A stretch of DNA of 64,000 nt, taken from assembly GCA_907165135.1 (NCBI GenBank), contig OU015569.1:2728001-2792000 (forward strand), given 5' to 3'. Positions 58,566-64,000 of this stretch are shown piece by piece. The first letter of the stretch is position 1. Every line of letters begins with the position of its first letter. Source of the DNA: Oikopleura dioica (lineage: Eukaryota; Chordata; Appendicularia; Copelata; Oikopleuridae). The translations under genes and the position numbers were made by a program. A model generated the notes under the pieces. It had not been told where the DNA came from and searched no databases. It saw nothing but the letters and a program-made list of their open reading frames with translations.

Positions 58566-61245
58566 ATGGCGCAGGTAGATTTTATTTCTTTGAATTAACT
58601 CCCTGTTTTCCCCTTTTTGTTCAAGAAATCTTGAATTAAGGGATCACCCCCGATTTTTCAAAAATTTGATGTGGATCATTATTGCCTATTATTAGATTCC
58701 TCGTGTTCTAAGGATTATTTCGATGTATTATAGTACCACTTTACATTAATGCATCCCCAAAATTTTGGCCTCCAAAGTTTGGGAAAATGCATGTAAATTG
58801 TACTTAGCGCGAAAATCGCAATTTTTTTCGGTTTTTCATCGTTATCAAAAGAGGACAAATAAGGGGTTGATCGAAAGCTTAGAATGCCTAGATCACGAAA
58901 ATAATAACCGCACTAGAATTTTCGACCATTTGTTGGCGCTAGAGAGCATTTAACCTTCAAAAAAATGCCAAAAATGGCTTCAAAAAGTTTTACAATAAGA
59001 AAATTTTTTTTCACTTATCCAATTATGCTGATTCTACCAGAATATAAAGTCTAGGCTCTGAGCTCTCTATAGATGCAAAAAGATCTGTGATTAAAAAGCC
59101 CCAAAAAAAGAAGATACGATTTGAAAATGGTCTAAAATGGCCATTTTCGCCAATTTTAATCACTTTGACGGCCTCTAATGCATAAGCAAATGTTAGAATA
59201 GGAAGTTGATTCTACCAGAATACGTTCATTCTGAAGCGAGCTTTTAAATGCGCTACTATTCATACTTATAAGTAAGACCAGAAAAAAGAAGATACGGGTC
59301 AAAGTTCGGGAAATCAGGGGGGGATCCCTTAAAAGATGACCTAACTGTAGGCAGTATTTTATTGATTTATTCGAAGCATATTGAATTTTTAGGTTGAAAG
59401 TTCAATCGGCGATGGAGATTCTCTAGGAGCACCGCCAGTAGGATCAACTGGGCGAGACTCGATCGACTCTGCTCGTCCGGAAAGAAACTCCTCGGAGGAT
59501 GAAGCCACGCGGAAGGACTTCCTTTCCTTTCTCCAAATGTGCACTGGATTTACTCTTCTTTTTACCGCCTTTCAAACGGGAAGTCAAGTCTCCGAGTTGG
59601 TCTTTTCGAGCTACGACAAGCAGCACGGAACATCCATCAACGCATACTACGGTAAAATTCAGAAAGATGAGTTTATTCTTCAAATGCATTTTCTTTAAAG
59701 GCGCTGTTGTTTTGTACATTGTCTTCGCGATGGCAAACTGGATCTCGCCCTCGATCATTTCCCTGCTCGGCTCCAAACTTGCTCTAATCGCCGGTGCCGC
59801 TTGCTTCGTCCTGTATCTCTCCATGTTCCTCTACCCCTCCAACGCGGTGCTCTATCTCTACTCGACTTTGATCGGCTTCGGCGCGGCTACGCTTTGGACA
59901 GCGCAAGGAAACCTGATGGTCAGCTACTCAAGGAAGGACACGATGGACCGAAACGCAAACATCGCCTGGGGATTCCAGCAGACCGCGATGATCATCGGAC
60001 CGCTCTATGTATTTTCTCGTGGCACGGAAAAGATGAAATATCAAATTCAGATCGAGTAACTCTCTTTACTATTCTAACGGCGATTGCTGGCTCGTCGCTT
60101 ATTCTTTTCGCTTTCTTGCGGAAACCAACGGTAGAACCAGCCACGAACAATATGAAATAAAGTAGAAAATTTCAGACATCACGAAACGAACCCTTCAATC
60201 TTTCACAAGCTCTGGAAGCTTTCAAGAACGCGTTTCGAATCGCCACTACTCGTCAAATGGGTCTTCTCATGGTCACTCAAGCTTATACAGGTGAGTTCTT
60301 ACCTTACTTCTTGATGTTAATCTTTTTCTCTTCAGGTTTCCTGATGTCCTTTTACGGGATGTCGGGCGCGTAGGTTCTGCCAGACCCGGGGTCTGCATTG
60401 ACGATCAAAATTTTGGCTCCTTTGGCCCGTTTTGATTCAGAAATGTTAGAAAATGAAGTTTTCTCAAACATCAGACGCGGAGCGCACCAAAGCGCCTGTT
60501 TAATCTTAAATTCTGTTACATTTTTTTCATGTGCAGACCCGGGGTCTGCATGCAGAACCTACGCGCCCTACATCCCCTTTTACGTCCTGGCATTTCCTAC
60601 GTCTGTTGGCTCGACAGAAGCACTGCCAGATCCAAAATCACTCGTTGGGATAGCCGGTCTCATGATCGGAACTGGAGAAGTTTCGGGCGCAATCGGCTGG
60701 GGAATCGTCAACAAATGGGCAAAAATGTGGGGTAGAGGCATTGTGATCATCTCTTCTACTTTTTGCCACCTTGCTGCTTTTGTCATCCTATTTCTCTGTA
60801 TTCCAGATGATGCTCCCTTTGGAAAGGTAAATACTTCCTTTGAAACCTTTATCAACGCTCCTAAAGAATACTACTGAGCCAACATACATTCCACCGACGG
60901 AGGCGCTCATTTGCATCACTGGAGTTCTCATCGGCATTGGCGATTCGGGCTTCAACACGCAAATAATGGGCATTCTCGGGCAACTCTATCCCGAAGACTC
61001 TGCGCCAGCCTTTGCCCTGTATAAATTCTCACAGAGCTTTACCGCTGCAATCGGCTTCTTCTACTCTTCTGTTCTGACTCTTCCATGGCAAATTCTCATT
61101 CAAGGTGCGTCCAAAAGACTGTTCTTTCTTTTCGCATTCCTAACTTATTTTATTTTCAGCAACGACACTTCTTCTTGGTTCTGCCTCCTATCTTCTAGTT
61201 GAATACAAACTCGTGGATGCAGATACGACATATGAAAGAATTTAA
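58566..61245 (+). CDS. UNC93A-like major facilitator superfamily membrane protein
   Basis: Exons: 58566-58574 (only MAQ), 59393-59651, 59701-60130, 60176-60290, 60336-60369, 60556-60826, 60867-61104, 61160-61245. The sequence has UNC-93 features: LFTAFQTGSQVSELVFSSYD, WTAQGNLMVSYS, WGFQQTAMIIGPLY, SWHGKDEISNSDRVTLF and ten or more hydrophobic helices. Vertebrate relatives are UNC93A/B1 and worm UNC-93 regulates a K2P channel; a role here is not implied by the sequence. Odd points: an apparent 1-bp deletion near 60,009 breaks the frame between GPLY and the SWHGKDE segment; the first intron contains a 696-bp transposon; and the intron 60,370-60,555 is itself an inserted inverted-repeat element. 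Confidence 0.85.
58637..59332. mobile_element. TTAA-flanked non-autonomous DNA transposon, copy 2
   Basis: Bounded by TTAAGGGATCACCCCC and GGGGGGATCCCTTAA, 696 bp, in opposite orientation to copy 1 (12,594-13,287), with which it shares blocks such as TTGGCGCTAGAGAGCATTT. It lies inside the first intron of the UNC93-like gene. No ORF is credible. Confidence 0.75.
60357..60575. mobile_element. Inverted-repeat element acting as an intron (introner-like)
   Basis: Ends GGATGTCGGGCGCGTAGG and CCTACGCGCCCTACATCC are inverted repeats that continue inward through TTCTGC and a second palindrome, CAGACCCGGGGTCTG. Direct repeats CCTTTTACG (60,348-60,356 and 60,576-60,584) flank the element. Splicing at GT 60,370 and AG 60,555 inside the repeats removes 186 bp and leaves 33 bp of element sequence in the mRNA, in frame, as MSGATYAPYIP-type residues between the duplicated SFY/PFY codons. 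Confidence 0.85.
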
Positions 61246-61592
61246 ATTGTTCTTTTCTGTTTGTAAATTTGAATTTTGCAAATTTATACTTAACTTCTGT
61301 TTAATAAATTTCTGTATATTCACGACAAGTCTGTTAGCTTAATATTCAATGGTTTGATGTTACGTCATCTCTAGAAATGCCTTATCAGCGCATAAAGTCA
61401 AATAAGGTTATCAACCTTGGGCGCAAAAATCAGTACTGTTCAGCGTGAAGCAGCGTGGGCGCGGCGCGCTCCCGCGAATACGACTTCAAAGAGAACTGAC
61501 TGATCCCTTCCACAGTGCTAGTATCCCATTTTTCAAGTAGTAAGTCTTTGCTAACAAAGATCCTGAATATAGAACTGAGCTCGGCATGCTCG

Positions 61593-63080
61593 ATGGTCGG
61601 TAGCTCTAGCGCGTTTGCCGTCTGCCGCCGCAGTCTGAGAATGTCCTCGTCTGACTCTGTAGGGCGCTGTTGGAATCAGCTGACCTCACTATCGGCGAGT
61701 GCAGATCATAGTTCTAAGTTTCGACTCTCTTCTTGGAACATCCTAGCGCAGGAATACGCGGACAGATGTTCTCATCTTTACGGCCACTTGGCCTCGAAGA
61801 AACAATTGCTCAAGTGGCCTGTTAGATGGTCAAAGATTTCGGACGAAATCAAGGAGCTAGATTCCGATGTTTTATGCTTGCAAGAAGTACAATGCTCGAG
61901 CTACGAAAACGAAGTTAGGAGAAGTTTGAAATCCAGTCCAATCTGGTGCCTCAATTCACTGTTAGACTAAGAAACTTAAAAATCAACCTTCTTTGAAGAC
62001 CTTTTCTCGAGCGAATGCGTTACAACTGTCGTTATCTCCAGAAACGGAACCTCCCGGACGGTTCTCTCATCGCCTTCAAAGAGGGAATCTTCAAGAAAGT
62101 GCTGGCGAAAGAGATTCACATGTGGCACCCGGATAAATGTCCGACTGGACAGATTGGCCTTCTTGTCTTGCTCCAACATCTCAAAAGTGGGAAGATGATT
62201 TTGGTGAGCACCACGCATCTAGTTTTCAACCCGTATAGGTAGATTCACCAAGCCTCACGATTAATCATAACTAGCACCTGAATCTCCTAAAGAAATCTCT
62301 AAATTATAAGGAGATGATCTTTTAGTCACCCGTATAATCTTTTCAGCCCCATACCATCTGTTTTATTCCAACTTAGTAAGACTTTCTTAGAGGCGATTGG
62401 AAACTGAAGCAAATAATGGAAATTTTGGCGGAAATGCATGAGATCATTCGGCAATACGGTCAGAAACCCGCGGTCGTTCTGTGCGGCGATTTCAACTCCC
62501 AGCCTCATAGTTCTTTGGTGCAGTTCTTGCTCAAGAAAAAGTTTGATCTAAGTGGAATTCGCGCTCGTGACATCGCCCAGGTTTTGCATGTGGATTCAAA
62601 CATCAATCAACTCGAGTAAATTTCAGCAAGACTTCGACTTTAGTAGTCGCTTTAATTACTACGGACGAAGACATAGCCACGTTGGAAGAGAGGAGGTTGA
62701 TGAAGATTTTCTTTCGACGACGGGTCTTCAAAAGAACTCCACGATTGAACAAAAGCCGCAATCTGCTACTCCTGAGAGCGCAGAAACAAACGATGATCAA
62801 CCAAGTTCCATCATTTCGCATCAAATTGACTTGAAAAAGTACTCTTGTAACTTTCTCCACAAGTTTTTACTTCATTCCTCAGTGCTTACGAAGGAGCAGA
62901 AGACTTCAAAACCGCAGTAACTTCTGATGAAGCTGTACATGTCGACTACATTCTGTACGGAAGCGAAGAGCTAAGAGTTCTCAGCCGCCGCGAGCTTCCA
63001 CCGACTCCGACGCCGATTCCAAACGAAAATGACGGTTCGGATCACCATTCATTATCTGTCGAGTTCCATTTCAAATCATA
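61593..63080 (+). CDS. ANGEL-like (CCR4-related) endonuclease/exonuclease/phosphatase-family protein
   Basis: FRLSSWNILAQEYADRC, LDSDVLCLQEVQC, NLPDGSLIAFKEG, VSTTHLVFNPYRGDWKLKQ, AVVLCGDFNSQPHSSL and the C-terminal VDYILYGS with HSLSVEF carry the catalytic Asn, Glu, His and Asp motifs of the fold in order; HLVFNPYRGD-K--Q is typical of ANGEL/CCR4 nucleases. Family members process RNA 3' ends. Introns after about 61,920 (which needs a GA donor, phase 2), 62,239, 62,580 and 62,840 keep frame. The 5' end is uncertain: ATG 61,593 or 61,637. The stop is 69 bp before the trans-splice acceptor of GLRX5. Confidence 0.8.
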
Positions 63081-63139
63081 AGTTCAAACGTTTTCTTTTA
63101 TACGAAATTCGAATCTTTTCATAAAAATCTATTTCCCCA

Positions 63140-63149
63140 TTCATTTCAG
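63140..63149 (+). promoter_or_regulatory. Probable trans-splice acceptor of GLRX5
   Basis: TTCATTTCAG ends at 63,149, 68 bp after the ANGEL-like stop and 13 bp before the GLRX5 ATG. With no cis donor available between the two coding regions, it fits leader trans-splicing in an operon. Confidence 0.5.
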
Positions 63150-63162
63150 AAGCAACAGAAAC

Positions 63163-63647
63163 ATGTTCCGACGACTAGCGCAAAGCGTAGTGCGACGTAC
63201 ACAATACCGACTGGCTTCGCATGATTACGAAGCTCTCGTCAATGCGAAAAAGTGCGTTGTTTTCATGAAGGGCACTCCAGATAGGCCACAGGTATGCAAC
63301 ATTTGCATTGCCAATTTCTTCTCTGCAGGAATAAATGCTTTTTAGTGCGGATTCTCCCGCGCGGTGATTCAAATGCTCGAAGCAGAAGGCGTCGATCTCA
63401 ACAAGGAAGTCAGCGCTCACAACATCCTCGAAGAAGAAGGCATGCGAGAGGAAATGAAGGACTTTTCCGACTGGCCGACTTTTCCCCAAGTATTTCAGCA
63501 GCGCTTATCCCAGGAAAATACCCCTCTTTTTAGGTCTATTTAAGTGGCGAGTTCTATGGCGGCTGTGATATTATGTACGAGGATTATAAGAACGAAAAGC
63601 TGCGTGGCATTCTTCTCGAAGCAAAACTAACTCTTCCTGAAATTTAA
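63163..63647 (+). CDS. GLRX5: Mitochondrial monothiol glutaredoxin 5
   Basis: A mitochondrial presequence (MFRRLAQSVVRRTQYRLAS) precedes VVFMKGTPDRPQCGFSRAV (CGFS active site, split by an intron just before Cys), [20 protein letters not shown] (glutathione and cluster-binding loop) and a C-terminal helix. Exons 63163-63291, 63346-63489, 63534-63647, all GT-AG. It transfers [2Fe-2S] clusters made in mitochondria, needed for lipoate synthase. Its neighbour PDHB belongs to a lipoate-dependent complex. Confidence 0.95.
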
Positions 63648-63736
63648 ACTTTTGCCAACGGACACATTCTACTCTTAGCTCATTCAAATAAAGCGTATAA
63701 TTTCCCAAAGAGAAAGTCTCAAATCTCTGAATTAAG

Positions 63737-64000
63737 ATGTTTCGAATCGCCCGTTCTGCCGCGAGAACTCTCACCACTTCCGCTCGAACTCCCAAGCAAG
63801 GTAACTCCTCATTCTAGGGATTCAATCTTTCCGCCTATTTTGATAGTGTTCGTGCGAGATGCGCTCAACATGGCTATGGACGAGGAAATGGAACGAGATG
63901 AAGGCGTCGTTCTGATCGGCGAGGAAGTCGCCCAGTATGATGGTGCCTATAAGGTTTCTCGAGGTCTCCTTGGCAAGGTAACCCCCGTTTGTTTTCTGCA
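63737..64000 (+). CDS. PDHB: Pyruvate dehydrogenase E1 component subunit beta, N-terminal part
   Basis: A presequence ([19 protein letters not shown]) leads into [20 protein letters not shown] and [20 protein letters not shown], a near-exact family signature. Exons 63737-63800 and 63847-63976 use GT-AG; the gene then leaves the window. It is the beta subunit of mitochondrial pyruvate dehydrogenase E1. The ATG directly follows an AG 88 bp after the GLRX5 stop, with AATAAA between them, consistent with a third operon member. Confidence 0.95.

Overview
The window looks like nuclear DNA of a larvacean tunicate, most likely Oikopleura dioica or a close relative. The evidence is a chordate gene set packed tightly, introns mostly 30-60 bp, several introns whose donor must be GA, GC or GG rather than GT to keep the frame, and gene pairs on one strand whose downstream member starts behind a 3' splice site but close to the upstream stop (operons with trans-splicing). 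Exon joins below were worked out by hand from reading frame, splice signals and remembered family motifs. No database search was possible.

Layout. 1-7.1 kb, minus strand: a partial NBEAL-like BEACH-family gene, a METTL2-type tRNA methyltransferase directly upstream of it (probable operon), and a MARVEL-like four-TM protein. 9.6-12 kb: an SLC39/ZIP zinc transporter. 14.7-17.3 kb: a degenerate ornithine decarboxylase resembling antizyme inhibitor, with two nested transposons in its last intron. 17.7-22.8 kb: the most striking gene, a two-pore (K2P) potassium channel whose TM1-P1 extracellular loop seems to be expanded to about 800 residues and to hold a C-type lectin domain and EGF domains. 23.1-24.7 kb: an SR-type RRM protein. 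25.3-28.6 kb: lysosomal alpha-mannosidase.

28.7-45.2 kb, minus strand: a Thr/Ser-rich, SRCR and thrombospondin-repeat membrane protein gene, split by a 13.6-kb transposon (29,732-43,366) with inverted repeats of about 465 bp, several ORFs and a Ulp1-like cysteine protease. That transposon has itself been hit by at least three smaller elements. 45.6-47.2 kb: a pogo/Tigger-like element. 47.5-51.4 kb: chromokinesin KIF4. 51.4-54 kb: no protein gene, but a strongly folded candidate RNA. 54.0-57.6 kb: an RRM protein and an HP1 (CBX) gene. 57.9 kb: tRNA-Ser(UGA). 58.6-61.2 kb: an UNC93-like transporter, one of whose introns is an inverted-repeat element with target-site duplications still readable in the flanking exons. 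61.6-64 kb: ANGEL-like nuclease, glutaredoxin-5 and pyruvate dehydrogenase E1 beta (partial), probably another operon.

Mobile DNA is the main theme: hAT-like, pogo-like, TTAA-flanked and long-armed palindromic non-autonomous elements sit mainly in introns and spacers, and one has become an intron.
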